64,000 nt of DNA. It comes from an uncultured Photobacterium sp. (GTDB lineage: Bacteria; Pseudomonadota; Gammaproteobacteria; Enterobacterales; Vibrionaceae). Every line of letters starts with the position of its first letter. Position 1 is the stretch's first letter. The stretch lies in NCBI RefSeq assembly GCF_947039875.1, contig NZ_CAMRAN010000007.1, positions 1 to 64,000 of the forward strand, read 5' to 3'. Below are positions 39,664-48,607 of the stretch, in pieces. Under the pieces are notes generated by a model. It was not told the DNA's origin, did not search any database, and worked only from the letters and a program-made list of their open reading frames with translations. The position numbers were made by a program, and so were the translations under genes.

Positions 39664-42156
39664 ATGAGTCATAGTATAAACTTGATTGACAAATTAACTT
39701 CAGACGCTATAAAAAGTCCTCATTTTATTCAGCTATACGAAAAATTATCTATTGCTTATGCAAATAGTAAGATTAATATCGACTCATTAATTGTATCAAA
39801 AGATACTGACCATTTGTGTCGATATGCGGATATTTTTAGTTTATCAGATAAAGCTGAATATAGAGTTCTAGCATATCGTATTATTGTTAAACTCTTAGGT
39901 GTGTCTGAAAAAAACACTGACTTAGGTAGTATAGCTCGTTCTATTTTTACTAAACTTGGTTTATTTATCTCAGAGTCTAGATTTAGTGAAAAAGAATTTC
40001 CTTTACCCTATGAAGTTGAGGTTGGGAATATACTTAAAAAAGATCGTCAGAAATTACCTTATGGTAATGAAATATTAACAGATTCACAATACAAAGTTTT
40101 TAAGAGTCTAAATAGTTTGGATAGCTTTAGTTTCTCAGGTCCAACATCATTTGGTAAGTCATTCATAATTAGAAACTACATATTTAGTTGTATTAATGAT
40201 GGTAAGAACGTTGTCGTATTAGTACCTACTAAAGTTCTTATTGAAGAATATATGAGGGAAATTAGAAAAAAAGCAAAAGACAATGGTTGGATTAGTATAA
40301 ATATATCGAAAAATGCACAATCTTATCAAAATGATAAAATAAATATATTGATATTAACTCCCGAGCGGTTTAATAATTTAGTTTATAGTGAAATAGAACT
40401 AAATATAGATGTATTAATTGTGGATGAGGCCCATAAACTAGGTGATGATGATGAGCGGTCAGTAACATCTTTTAAGGTTATTCAGGAAGCAACTAATAGG
40501 TTTAAAAATTGTAAGGTTATCTTTAGCTCTCCAGTAATAAGTAATCCTTCTATTTTCTTAGAGTCTTTCGGTTTTAATGGTAAAAATTCAATTGAAGCGA
40601 TTGAAGGTCCAGTAACCCAAAATTTATTCTTCGTAGATTTAATTAATAATACCAGTCAGTTTTATAATGAAGTAAGTAAAGAGTTCTGTACATATACTCG
40701 AGAGTTGGACTCTCAAGATATGTTTAGCTTTATAAGAAGTATTACATCATCTTCTAGTTCGTCACTTATATACTGCTCTTCAAAGTCAGGTTCGGTAAAC
40801 GATGCAGTATTATTTGCTGAGCGCTTACCTAGTTTGAGTAACGAAAAACTAGTCGCAGCATCAAAAAACATAAAGGAGCTAATTCATAAAGACTATTTCC
40901 TTTCAGATATATTGCTTAAGGGGGTAGCATTCCATAATGCAGACCTGCCTAAAAGTGTAAGAGGTATTATTGAATCATTATATCAATCTAGAGATATATC
41001 TTACTTGTTTTGTACGTCGACCTTGCTTGAAGGCGTTAACTTACCAACAGGTAATTTGTTTTTGAGGTCTTTTAAAACTAAAGGAAAGATTACTAACAAA
41101 AATAAGCTAGATTTTTGGAATCTTGCTGGGCGTGCTGGGAGATATACGAAAGAACTAGATGGTAATATTTTTTGTGTTCAAGATAACGAAGATAGTTGGG
41201 GAAACATCGTTGATCTTGTTGATAAAAAGAATGAGGTAAAAGCCGACACATCGGCTCTAAAACGTCTTGAGCGTGGTCAAAAAATCATTAATGTGCTTAA
41301 AGATGGGGCGTTAAATGAGCAAAAGCAAGAGCGTATAATGGAGCAGATTGCAAATATGGTTCTATCTGACTATATGGAGTATAGAGGTAAACCTCATCCA
41401 TCGAGTCTAATTAATCTAGTACCCAAGAAGTTTCATCGTAGGTTAATGAAAGCTTTAGAAGAAAAGTTTAATAATAGTGGTATTAATGAAGTACCACGTA
41501 ATCTTTTCTCTATTGGACATAATATATCTATTGAGCGTCATATCAACGTACTATCTGATATAAAAGAGAACCCACTAATCCTAGGTTCATTAAATGGTAA
41601 AGATACATATCCATTACTTGAGAGGATATGTAGTGTATATAATTTGAAGTTCTCAAAGCCTCAAATTAATCGACTTTATCGTATTATGCAACAATGGATC
41701 CACGGTTTTACTTTGAAAGAAATTATTACTAATTCTTTAGAGAATAGTTTAACAGTAAAAGTTAATCGTAATAGTCCTTCAGAAGAATTTGATAGCTCTA
41801 ATAAAGCTCATGTTAACGCTATAATCAATGGTGTAATAGCTTCAATTGAACATGATATTGGTTATACATTAGAGTTATATGTTAATCACTACTATCAGCA
41901 TCTTGTTAATGCGTTAGGAGGTGAGAACTCTGGTATTAATCTTTCGACTTATCTAGAACTTGGAACAAACGATAAGTTTGAGATTGCTTTACAAAATCAT
42001 GGTCTTAGTCGCTCTGTGGCTGCCGAATTATGTAAATTCTATAAAGATTTTATCAAGTTTACTGATGAAAATACTGTTGTGTTAATTGATACTATGGGAT
42101 TGTTATCTAAATTAGATAGAAATAGTATTGCTTTTGCAGAGATAAGTAATCTTTAG
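39664..42156 (+). CDS. Ski2/HamB-like DEAH helicase, cargo gene 3
   Basis: This 830-residue superfamily 2 helicase has motif I GPTSFGKS (159-166), motif II VDEAH (253-257), a motif III variant FSSP, LIYCSSKSG (motif IV region), GVAFHNADLP, motif V STLLEGVNLPTGN (452-464) and motif VI NLAGRAGRYTKE (486-497). GRAGR and the NLPTGN box are Ski2-like, as in the HamB helicase of Hachiman. A helical ~330-residue C-terminal region follows without recognised domain. It begins 3 bp after the protease gene. Expected activity is ATP-dependent unwinding or sensing of damaged or phage DNA. The operon ends in the terminator at 42206-42234. Confidence 0.82.
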   Translation: MSHSINLIDKLTSDAIKSPHFIQLYEKLSIAYANSKINIDSLIVSKDTDHLCRYADIFSLSDKAEYRVLAYRIIVKLLGVSEKNTDLGSIARSIFTKLGLFISESRFSEKEFPLPYEVEVGNILKKDRQKLPYGNEILTDSQYKVFKSLNSLDSFSFSGPTSFGKSFIIRNYIFSCINDGKNVVVLVPTKVLIEEYMREIRKKAKDNGWISINISKNAQSYQNDKINILILTPERFNNLVYSEIELNIDVLIVDEAHKLGDDDERSVTSFKVIQEATNRFKNCKVIFSSPVISNPSIFLESFGFNGKNSIEAIEGPVTQNLFFVDLINNTSQFYNEVSKEFCTYTRELDSQDMFSFIRSITSSSSSSLIYCSSKSGSVNDAVLFAERLPSLSNEKLVAASKNIKELIHKDYFLSDILLKGVAFHNADLPKSVRGIIESLYQSRDISYLFCTSTLLEGVNLPTGNLFLRSFKTKGKITNKNKLDFWNLAGRAGRYTKELDGNIFCVQDNEDSWGNIVDLVDKKNEVKADTSALKRLERGQKIINVLKDGALNEQKQERIMEQIANMVLSDYMEYRGKPHPSSLINLVPKKFHRRLMKALEEKFNNSGINEVPRNLFSIGHNISIERHINVLSDIKENPLILGSLNGKDTYPLLERICSVYNLKFSKPQINRLYRIMQQWIHGFTLKEIITNSLENSLTVKVNRNSPSEEFDSSNKAHVNAIINGVIASIEHDIGYTLELYVNHYYQHLVNALGGENSGINLSTYLELGTNDKFEIALQNHGLSRSVAAELCKFYKDFIKFTDENTVVLIDTMGLLSKLDRNSIAFAEISNL

Positions 42157-42205
42157 TTTGTATAGTAATTGAACTCATGAAGTCAGGTCTTACGTTTATT
42201 CTTAG

Positions 42206-42234
42206 TGGTCTAGGTGTTATCTAGACCATTTTTT
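42206..42234 (+). terminator. Terminator of the MBL-protease-helicase operon
   Basis: TGGTCTAG and CTAGACCA pair around GTGTTAT and are followed by a run of T, 50 bp after the helicase stop. Confidence 0.8.
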
Positions 42235-42530
42235 ATAGAAGTTGTTACGACTAAGCTATTTTGTATTTGTGAACATCGGTAAAGGCCAAGGTTGACTGGT
42301 TTAGGATACTATTTGATTGAGCGGTGTAATGGACTTTCTTTGAGAAAGCAAGAATATCTTTACGTAAAAATTACCAAGCGCTTATCTACATAATTATCTT
42401 AAATATTAAGCTAGTTCTTTGTTATGGCTAAAATAATTAGAATGATATTCCATTTTCACCGACTTCATTGATGAAGGTCATGTATTACAATTCGATTAAG
42501 TGCAATTTTTGCAATGTAAAAAGGGATAAA
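42235..42530. other. Non-coding stretch before the 229-residue cargo gene
   Basis: No family-like ORF is visible. The last bases hold AAAAAGGGAT, a ribosome-binding site for the ATG at 42531. An ORF frame extends to 42468 but lacks a site there. Confidence 0.4.
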
Positions 42531-43220
42531 ATGTACAGTCTTACAAATATAATAGGCACAAATACTTATATTGCATCCGCAACAAATAATGAACTTTATC
42601 TTTACCATTGGACTAATGAAAGTGCGTTAAAGTCTATTTTATCTATCGGAAAAGAAAATGATTGCAAAATTTATGGTTTAGATGCTAAAGGTCAAGTTAA
42701 TTTTTTTCCATCTTTTGAGTTATTTAATCATGATGTAGTCAGAGATCTTTCTTCAGCAAAGAGAGCGTTTAATGTTTCTAAGACGAAACATGGAGAAAAT
42801 CAATATTTGTTAGCTTTCAAGCTAACTAATCTTGCTCAAATTTCAAATTTAGTTTGCTATACAAAGGATGCTTTTGCGAGTGTCAGTAGTATTCTTAGTT
42901 CAACTATTAGGCTTCAAGGAATTGGTTTTCCAATATTGGTACACTTCATCGATAAATCTCCTGATATTGATTATATAAATCATAATCAAATAAATTGCTT
43001 AAATAATTGTTGGCATACTGCTTTTTATTTAAATGATGGTCATCTAAATGGAGTTAATATTACATTTGTAGGTGTTATCTCTATGTTCTCTAGAAGGGAT
43101 AAAAAGCTTGTTGCTTTCGAAAAGAAAAAGTTTGTTTTGCGTAAAACAAATAGGGAACATAATGAACTTGTGAAAAATATCAAGTCTAAAGTTGGTGCAA
43201 ACGTAATAATCTTACGTTAA
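42531..43220 (+). CDS. Unknown cargo protein, possible ADP-ribosyltransferase fold
   Basis: I do not recognise this 229-residue protein with certainty. Its segment LYLYHWTNESALKSIL (about residues 23-38) resembles the opening strand-helix of DarT-like and other ART-fold enzymes, which read LYH-T---L--IL. A KHGENQYLLAFKLTN segment follows later. No signal peptide or membrane segment is seen; the end is basic. Start at 42531 is chosen for its AAGGGAT site. It stands alone between the helicase operon and the convergent second helicase. If an ART, it could be a toxin or defence effector; this is inference. Confidence 0.45.
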   Translation: MYSLTNIIGTNTYIASATNNELYLYHWTNESALKSILSIGKENDCKIYGLDAKGQVNFFPSFELFNHDVVRDLSSAKRAFNVSKTKHGENQYLLAFKLTNLAQISNLVCYTKDAFASVSSILSSTIRLQGIGFPILVHFIDKSPDIDYINHNQINCLNNCWHTAFYLNDGHLNGVNITFVGVISMFSRRDKKLVAFEKKKFVLRKTNREHNELVKNIKSKVGANVIILR

Positions 43221-43335
43221 AGAAATAACAGAAACATATAAGGATATGAGTTAGTCTTGAAACACATATCCTTAATTATTAAAGGATTATTGTTCGTAAA
43301 AACTTTAAAATTAAATTCCAATTGTTAATGTTAAG

Positions 43336-44718
43336 TTACGAATAGCGAAAGGCCTCAATAACTCTTTGTTTAAATTGGCTTAAAACCAAATCTTGGTGGT
43401 ACGATTCTATTAATTTAGCTGTGCTGTTTATTTTTGTTTCGTTTTGCCATAAGAACTCACTCTGTGAAGATGTAGTCTTGCCATTAGTTATTACATTTGA
43501 TGATAAAGTTGTTTTATTATTGCTGTGGGGTATAAGTATTTCTGTGGTATCTTTTAAATGCATGCAACTATCTGGTATATCATTTTCTATTTCTTCTGAA
43601 AACTTTATTAAATTAGGCTCGGCAAATGTATAGAGCCAAGCTTCTTGGTTTTTATCTTTGGTTGTTCGTAGAATTCGACCTAATACTTGACGAAAATATA
43701 ATTCGGTTTTTATATTGGTTAGATGGCAACATACTTGTAGTCGTGGAATATCCGCCCCCTCACTAATCATACCGACACTTACTATCCATTGTGTATTACT
43801 CTTCTTAAATTTATCTATTCGGTTTTGAGCAAAATTATCTTGATAAGTAACAATAGAAGTAGTCTGTTTAAATTCAACTTCGAGTATTTTCGCTAATAAA
43901 CGTGCATGATTAACAGACGAGGCAACAATGAGACCTCCCGCGCTAGGATTTATATTTCGAATGTTTTCTAGTTTTTCGATGGCTTGTTGTAATAGGTGAT
44001 GAATGGCCTTTTTATTCTCTAATATAGCGGAATAACTGACTTCTCCATCTTTGATAAGTCTATGAATAGAAGGATAGACTTCTTTTTTTCCTTCTACATT
44101 TAATGTTGATTGCTTACAGTCAACTAAAGTTATTTTGGGGCTACGACATACGCGATCTTTAACTGCTTGATATAAAGTGTACTGATAGTCACATATTATT
44201 TTTCCTTTAGGATTAGAATAGGAGACTAGAGCGATAGGTGTGTTATCCGAGCGCCAAGGAGTACCAGTTAGAGCAAGCGTATAAGTAGATACTTGCTGTA
44301 CATTGTAAAGAAGCTGATATCCCCAACTATTACTGTTATGTTCGTTATCCCCACCACAATGGTGAATCTCGTCGAACACACAAAGGACTTTATACTTTGC
44401 CAATTTTGCCCAAAAATTCTCATTTAAATGTGTTAGTGATTGGTAGGTAATTGATTGACCGAGCGATCCAAAACTTCCATCGACTGGGCAACTTAAAACT
44501 TTCTCGAAGGTATTTTGGATATTGGATGAAGTGATTTTGGATGGTGAAATGCAAACAACAAAGTCGATTTTAGATCGTTTTAATAGCTGCTTTGCTAAAT
44601 GAGCTGCCATCAATGTTTTTCCTGCACCAGGTGTAGCTTGTGCAAGAAAGTGTTTTTTTCCTAATCTGTAATTTGAGAGCGCTTTAGATATACAAGTCTC
44701 TTGCCATGCTCTTAACAT
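43336..44718 (-). CDS. DEAD/DEAH-box helicase, second cargo helicase
   Basis: A 460-residue superfamily 2 helicase: motif I ATPGAGKT (28-35), motif II FDEIH, motif III LTGTPWRSD, motif IV IVASSVNHAR, motif V SEGADIPRLQ and motif VI RQVLGRILRTT. This set is typical of restriction-type and RIG-I-type helicases without an attached nuclease. The first 7 bp overlap the end of the upstream 182-residue gene, so the two are coupled. Which substrate it acts on is not visible; either island maintenance or phage defence is possible. Confidence 0.85.
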   Translation of the reverse strand: MLRAWQETCISKALSNYRLGKKHFLAQATPGAGKTLMAAHLAKQLLKRSKIDFVVCISPSKITSSNIQNTFEKVLSCPVDGSFGSLGQSITYQSLTHLNENFWAKLAKYKVLCVFDEIHHCGGDNEHNSNSWGYQLLYNVQQVSTYTLALTGTPWRSDNTPIALVSYSNPKGKIICDYQYTLYQAVKDRVCRSPKITLVDCKQSTLNVEGKKEVYPSIHRLIKDGEVSYSAILENKKAIHHLLQQAIEKLENIRNINPSAGGLIVASSVNHARLLAKILEVEFKQTTSIVTYQDNFAQNRIDKFKKSNTQWIVSVGMISEGADIPRLQVCCHLTNIKTELYFRQVLGRILRTTKDKNQEAWLYTFAEPNLIKFSEEIENDIPDSCMHLKDTTEILIPHSNNKTTLSSNVITNGKTTSSQSEFLWQNETKINSTAKLIESYHQDLVLSQFKQRVIEAFRYS

Positions 44719-45260
44719 GAAACCCTCTCATGTTTTTTTAAAAGCGATATCGCGTTTGTCCAAACATTCAATTGTGCCATTAAAGTTGCAGATTTTTGTG
44801 TTGTATTTTTATAAGTCGGTTGAAGTATTGTCTGTAGTGTTTTTGAACGGTTCATTAACCGCTTATATTCATCTAATTCTACTAGTATGACAGTTAATTC
44901 TGTTTCAATATCTTTTCTTTCTTTTTCAAGTTGTTGTGCTGTTAATGAAGATTCTTCTTTCAATATATTAGGGCTACATTGTTGATGTTCGCGTTTTTTT
45001 ACTTTCTCGAAATTTATGGTGTAGAAATTTTGTGTTTTTAAATAGCGTTTGGATCTTCCTGAACCTGAGCTTTTTAATGCCCCTATGGTTTCAAGGTACT
45101 CAAGTTTTCGTGCAACGAAGAGTCTAGCTACGTTGTTGTTTTTATATTGATTAGATGATGTTTGAATTATGTCTCTTATTTTAATAACACTGAATGTATC
45201 AAAATCGATTTGTTCCAATGCATTAAAGATGTCTTGATTAATTTTTACTTTTGAATTCAT
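44712..45260 (-). CDS. Hypothetical partner of the second helicase (winged helix plus coiled coil)
   Basis: The 182-residue protein has an N-terminal region (about 8-75) that looks like a winged helix: FNALEQIDFDTFSVIKIRDI, VARLFVARKLEYLETIGALK and a basic SGSGRSKRYLKT wing. A predicted coiled coil follows (about 105-150, KERKDIETELTVILVELDEYKRLM). It is co-transcribed with and overlaps the helicase, suggesting it loads the helicase on DNA or RNA. No known family was recognised. Confidence 0.7.
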   Translation of the reverse strand: MNSKVKINQDIFNALEQIDFDTFSVIKIRDIIQTSSNQYKNNNVARLFVARKLEYLETIGALKSSGSGRSKRYLKTQNFYTINFEKVKKREHQQCSPNILKEESSLTAQQLEKERKDIETELTVILVELDEYKRLMNRSKTLQTILQPTYKNTTQKSATLMAQLNVWTNAISLLKKHERVSC

Positions 45261-45287
45261 TTTGTATCTAATTTCTCTGAACTTTTG

Positions 45288-45301
45288 CGGATTATAGTCC
45301 G
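45288..45301. promoter_or_regulatory. Palindromic operator candidate for the XRE regulator
   Basis: CGGATTATAGTCCG is a 14-bp near-perfect palindrome in the 94-bp gap between the divergent helicase-partner and XRE genes. It resembles the GACT-N3-AGTC boxes bound by controller (C) proteins of restriction-modification systems. Confidence 0.5.
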
Positions 45302-45354
45302 TGGTAATAAATGCATCAAGAGGAGATAGTCTTTGATTTTAAGAGCTTTTTAAA

Positions 45355-45579
45355 ATGAAAGACTTAGCAAAACGGTTTGGTGCTAATTTGCGCGGGAAAC
45401 GTAAAGAAAAAAGAGTTGCTCAAGATCAATTAGCTCTACAAGCAGATATAGACAGAAGTTATATTGGAAGAATTGAGCGTGGAGAGGTAAACATCACACT
45501 AGAAAAAGCTTATCAGCTTGCAGATGCGCTTGAGTGTGATGTAAGGGATCTTTTACCCAAGAATAGAGATTCTGCTTAA
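45355..45579 (+). CDS. XRE/C-protein-like transcriptional regulator
   Basis: A 74-residue single-domain Xre regulator: helix-turn-helix DQLALQADIDRSYIGRIERG (about 24-43), then ITLEKAYQLADALECDVRDLLP. Size and sequence are close to controller proteins of restriction-modification loci. It is divergent from the helicase pair across a 94-bp gap with a palindrome. It probably represses or times expression of that pair and of itself. Confidence 0.88.
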   Translation: MKDLAKRFGANLRGKRKEKRVAQDQLALQADIDRSYIGRIERGEVNITLEKAYQLADALECDVRDLLPKNRDSA

Positions 45580-45631
45580 ATTGAAAAAACATGAAGATTA
45601 GATAAGGGAGATTAATATATTTAGGTGCTTA

Positions 45632-45928
45632 TTATGTAAGAGCTTCTAATTCAGTTAAGGTTTTCAAGGCAAGATCAGGCCCTGAACCACAAATCCAATC
45701 ATCATTTGTAAACTTATGGCAAACCTCGGGGCGTTCAGGTAAGCCGAATAGTTTACATAAATTGTTATCATTTAGCTGAATACAACGAACACCTGCTGGT
45801 TTGCCATTTGGCATACCTGGAATTGATGATGTAATTGATGGTGCAATACAACAGGCACCACAGCCTTTTTTATAGCTGACAGATATGCATGGAGACCAGT
45901 CTGTAATATTTATTTTAGCATTAGCCAT
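45632..45928 (-). CDS. Complete YeiW/YkgJ-family protein carried by the element
   Basis: This 98-residue cysteine-rich protein (KGCGACCIAPSITSSIPGMP, RCIQLNDNNLCKLFG, FTNDDWICG) belongs to the YkgJ/UPF0153 zinc- or iron-chelating family. It is similar along most of its length to the split chromosomal gene, but not identical, and has its own longer N-terminus (MANAKINITDWSPCISVSYK). It lies inside the island beside the recombinase operon. The natural reading is that the element carries a functional substitute for the gene it inactivates. Confidence 0.9.
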   Translation of the reverse strand: MANAKINITDWSPCISVSYKKGCGACCIAPSITSSIPGMPNGKPAGVRCIQLNDNNLCKLFGLPERPEVCHKFTNDDWICGSGPDLALKTLTELEALT

Positions 45929-46007
45929 TTTTAACGACTCTATTCATTTATGATTTATACGAATATTAATTAAGACCGAACATTATAATACGTCTGTCAT
46001 TGTTAGG

Positions 46008-46490
46008 CTATGTTCTTTGATATGAACTGAATGTTCTGTTTGTTTTATAAGTTATTTTTTTTTCCTTATTTATGTTAAAGCTAACCACATTTAGTTCAGT
46101 GTATCCTTTTTCTTCTAAGTGCATAATATATTGTTGTATGTGAAAGAGTTGGAACTGAAGCTCTAGGCGTCTGGCTTCAGAATATCTTAATTTTTCACGA
46201 TAAAGATTTTTTTGTTTATAGTATTTTTCTTTGAGCCGTAGTGCGTTTGCTAGATTTTCTTTATCAAAAGCAGTTTGACGAGCATTCTTTTTTTTTGGTT
46301 CTGCTTCCTCTTTGATTATGCGAATTTTATCTTTCAACTTATGGTAAGCCTTAGTATTATAATTTAAGGCGCCGTTGGACAGGCCTGCCCGTTTTTCTAT
46401 GGCGTATTGGTTAACTTTCCTACCCTCTGCAATTAACTCTTTTAATGCCTTTTCGACTAATAAAACAGTTTTTTCAATTCTAGAGATCAT
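46008..46490 (-). CDS. Cds4/TnpC-like coiled-coil protein
   Basis: The 160-residue basic protein has an N-terminal DNA-binding-like part (KALKELIAEGRKVNQYAIEKRAGLSNGALNYN) and a long charged coiled coil (about 60-135). This is the form of TnpC (DUF6262) in Tn554 and of the fourth conserved gene of SE elements. It overlaps intB by 4 bp and is the last gene of the recombinase operon. Related TnpC proteins affect frequency and orientation of transposition; here that is inferred. Confidence 0.75.
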   Translation of the reverse strand: MISRIEKTVLLVEKALKELIAEGRKVNQYAIEKRAGLSNGALNYNTKAYHKLKDKIRIIKEEAEPKKKNARQTAFDKENLANALRLKEKYYKQKNLYREKLRYSEARRLELQFQLFHIQQYIMHLEEKGYTELNVVSFNINKEKKITYKTNRTFSSYQRT

Positions 46491-48607
46491 AATATAACTC
46501 CATAATATTCAAGGGCATCTTTATAATAATCCATTTCTAATCTGAAATAGTCGCAAGTTGCGTCTGATTGTTTGCTATCTAAGGCAGTATTTAATTGTTG
46601 TTTATAGTGGTTATACCGTTTTATCCAAATAGGAATTGAGTCTTTATCAGCAACCAAGTTCTCACAATTAGGGTTACATTTAGCTGATTGTACTATTGTT
46701 GCCATACTACAATTTTGACCATTTAAGCAAAATAAACCATTACCTAAGGACATTAGCTTAGATTTATTGCGTCTTGCCATTGTTATTGCTTTTTTAAGTG
46801 AAGGGTAGACTTTCTCTAAGTCGTGTTTACCTTTCTGAGACGCTAGCAATTGACCGCCTTTACCGTATAAGTTGGAACCTTCTTGAAACTTGATAGCATT
46901 AGTCGCGGCAATCTTTATATCTATTTCTGCAAGCTCCTTAGCCATTGCTTCAGGTATTGCCTTATTATGAATAGAGTTCTCAATTCCTCCTATCCCGTAC
47001 CATTCTGTCATTGTCCGAGTTAGGTGTTTGTATTGCCAGCTTAGATCACTCATTTCTATCAATCCAAGACGTCTTGAATGAACTGCAATACTACGTCTGA
47101 ATTGGTGTGTTTTGATTGGCCAAAACGCGTCTTCAAATATTTCTGATTCTATCGCTTTGGGATTTTCGATATTTGGATTCAGACTATAAAAGTCCTTTAA
47201 ATTTTCTTTACTAATTAAAATATTATGAGTCTTTGACCAATTAGCAAAGAATTCTGATTGCCTTTGATGAAGCATTATTTCTAGTTTACCTGAAGCGGCA
47301 AATTTTTTTGCATTTAAGCAAATAGGATAATTATTTAATTCCTCTTTTGGTATATCAAAGAAAGCTTCTGCAATCATTGTTATCTTGTTAAATATTTTTA
47401 CAATGTAAGGGGCTGCTGCCCAGTCCTGATCTTCACCATTTTCGCTTGCAAATTTAGATAGAATAGCTTTAACACCTACATAGTTATCTTCTTCAATTAA
47501 TGAACCAAACGTAATAGTTTTGGCCTCAGATATACGCATTCCAGTCATTGATTGAATAGCTGCACGAGCAGTAATTACAATGGTGTTATAATAATTTGTC
47601 CATTCGAGCTTATTAATTCTATATTTTGCATATTCTCGAATGATATTTACTTGCTTGTTCTCTGAATTGATAAAGTTATCTCTTTGACGTAAATGTTCTA
47701 TATCTTTATCTGAACGTTTTACTATGATATTGTCACGAAAAGGTGCCCCTAGGTTATAAATATATTCAAGATCTGATTCGTGAAATATACAATAAGACTC
47801 GAATTTCTCACAGATTCTATTTGTTTTTGAATGTCGAATTAATATTTTAATATTTGATTTGTTTATAAATTCCTTGTTGATTAATGCTATTCTTCGAAGA
47901 GAATTTATATCTATAGAAATATTATCAAAATAATCCATAAATGATTTCCATATACTTGCCAATATATCAAATGGCATGCAGTAAACTTGGTTAGATTTTC
48001 GTTCAGGTAAAAGGTCACTAAGACCAATCCTTAATTCAAAACCAAGCTCAGCCAGCTTTGTGTGATTAATATTAGTCGCACTATTTAGTGACATATAATA
48101 GTTACGTATTGTTGCGGCTGATCTAATATCTGATTTTTCAAATTCAGCTCTGAATTTTTCTAATATTGGAGCTCTATTTAGATCATAAATCGATTTAATT
48201 CCCAATGATTGGCATGTGCGAGCAATTTTTACTATATTCTCTATATTACGAATTAAGCTTGGTAACTTACTGTTTTTGTTGAATAACCATAGTATGCATA
48301 CACCCAGTATTTTTACCTCAAATTTAAGTTGGTCGTTAAGCCCTTTAAAATTTACTGCTCTAACTGTTTCGCCACTGTAGGTAATCATTTTATTTGACCA
48401 ATAATCAGCGCTGAACAAAATCGATTCTTTAATATTACTTGATGGAATTATTATTAGATTATCTATCAAAGTTATCTTATTTTGATTTAGTGCATCATAA
48501 AGAAGTTGTTCAGATGGAAGCTTATGATAGTCTTTTTGGTGTGTTGTTTTGTATCCACCAAATTTATATAATGCGTTATTAATATTTATTTTAGCTAAAT
48601 TATCCAT
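46487..48607 (-). CDS. intB: Tyrosine recombinase IntB (TnpB-like)
   Basis: A 706-residue large tyrosine recombinase. All catalytic parts can be read in the last half: Arg in MTGMRISEAKTI, HxxR in THQFRRSIAV, a His in YKHLTRTMTEW and the Tyr nucleophile in WYGIG. A Cys-rich region near the end (CLNGQNCSMATIVQSAKCNPNC) may bind zinc. Length and Cys region fit Tn554 TnpB and SE IntB. It overlaps the genes on both sides (13 bp and 4 bp), so all four are translated together. Confidence 0.82.
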   Translation of the reverse strand: MDNLAKININNALYKFGGYKTTHQKDYHKLPSEQLLYDALNQNKITLIDNLIIIPSSNIKESILFSADYWSNKMITYSGETVRAVNFKGLNDQLKFEVKILGVCILWLFNKNSKLPSLIRNIENIVKIARTCQSLGIKSIYDLNRAPILEKFRAEFEKSDIRSAATIRNYYMSLNSATNINHTKLAELGFELRIGLSDLLPERKSNQVYCMPFDILASIWKSFMDYFDNISIDINSLRRIALINKEFINKSNIKILIRHSKTNRICEKFESYCIFHESDLEYIYNLGAPFRDNIIVKRSDKDIEHLRQRDNFINSENKQVNIIREYAKYRINKLEWTNYYNTIVITARAAIQSMTGMRISEAKTITFGSLIEEDNYVGVKAILSKFASENGEDQDWAAAPYIVKIFNKITMIAEAFFDIPKEELNNYPICLNAKKFAASGKLEIMLHQRQSEFFANWSKTHNILISKENLKDFYSLNPNIENPKAIESEIFEDAFWPIKTHQFRRSIAVHSRRLGLIEMSDLSWQYKHLTRTMTEWYGIGGIENSIHNKAIPEAMAKELAEIDIKIAATNAIKFQEGSNLYGKGGQLLASQKGKHDLEKVYPSLKKAITMARRNKSKLMSLGNGLFCLNGQNCSMATIVQSAKCNPNCENLVADKDSIPIWIKRYNHYKQQLNTALDSKQSDATCDYFRLEMDYYKDALEYYGVIL

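Noticed and set aside
43336..44718. Type III restriction enzyme subunit
   Set aside because: Only helicase motifs are present in 460 residues; there is no nuclease domain and no methylase gene nearby.
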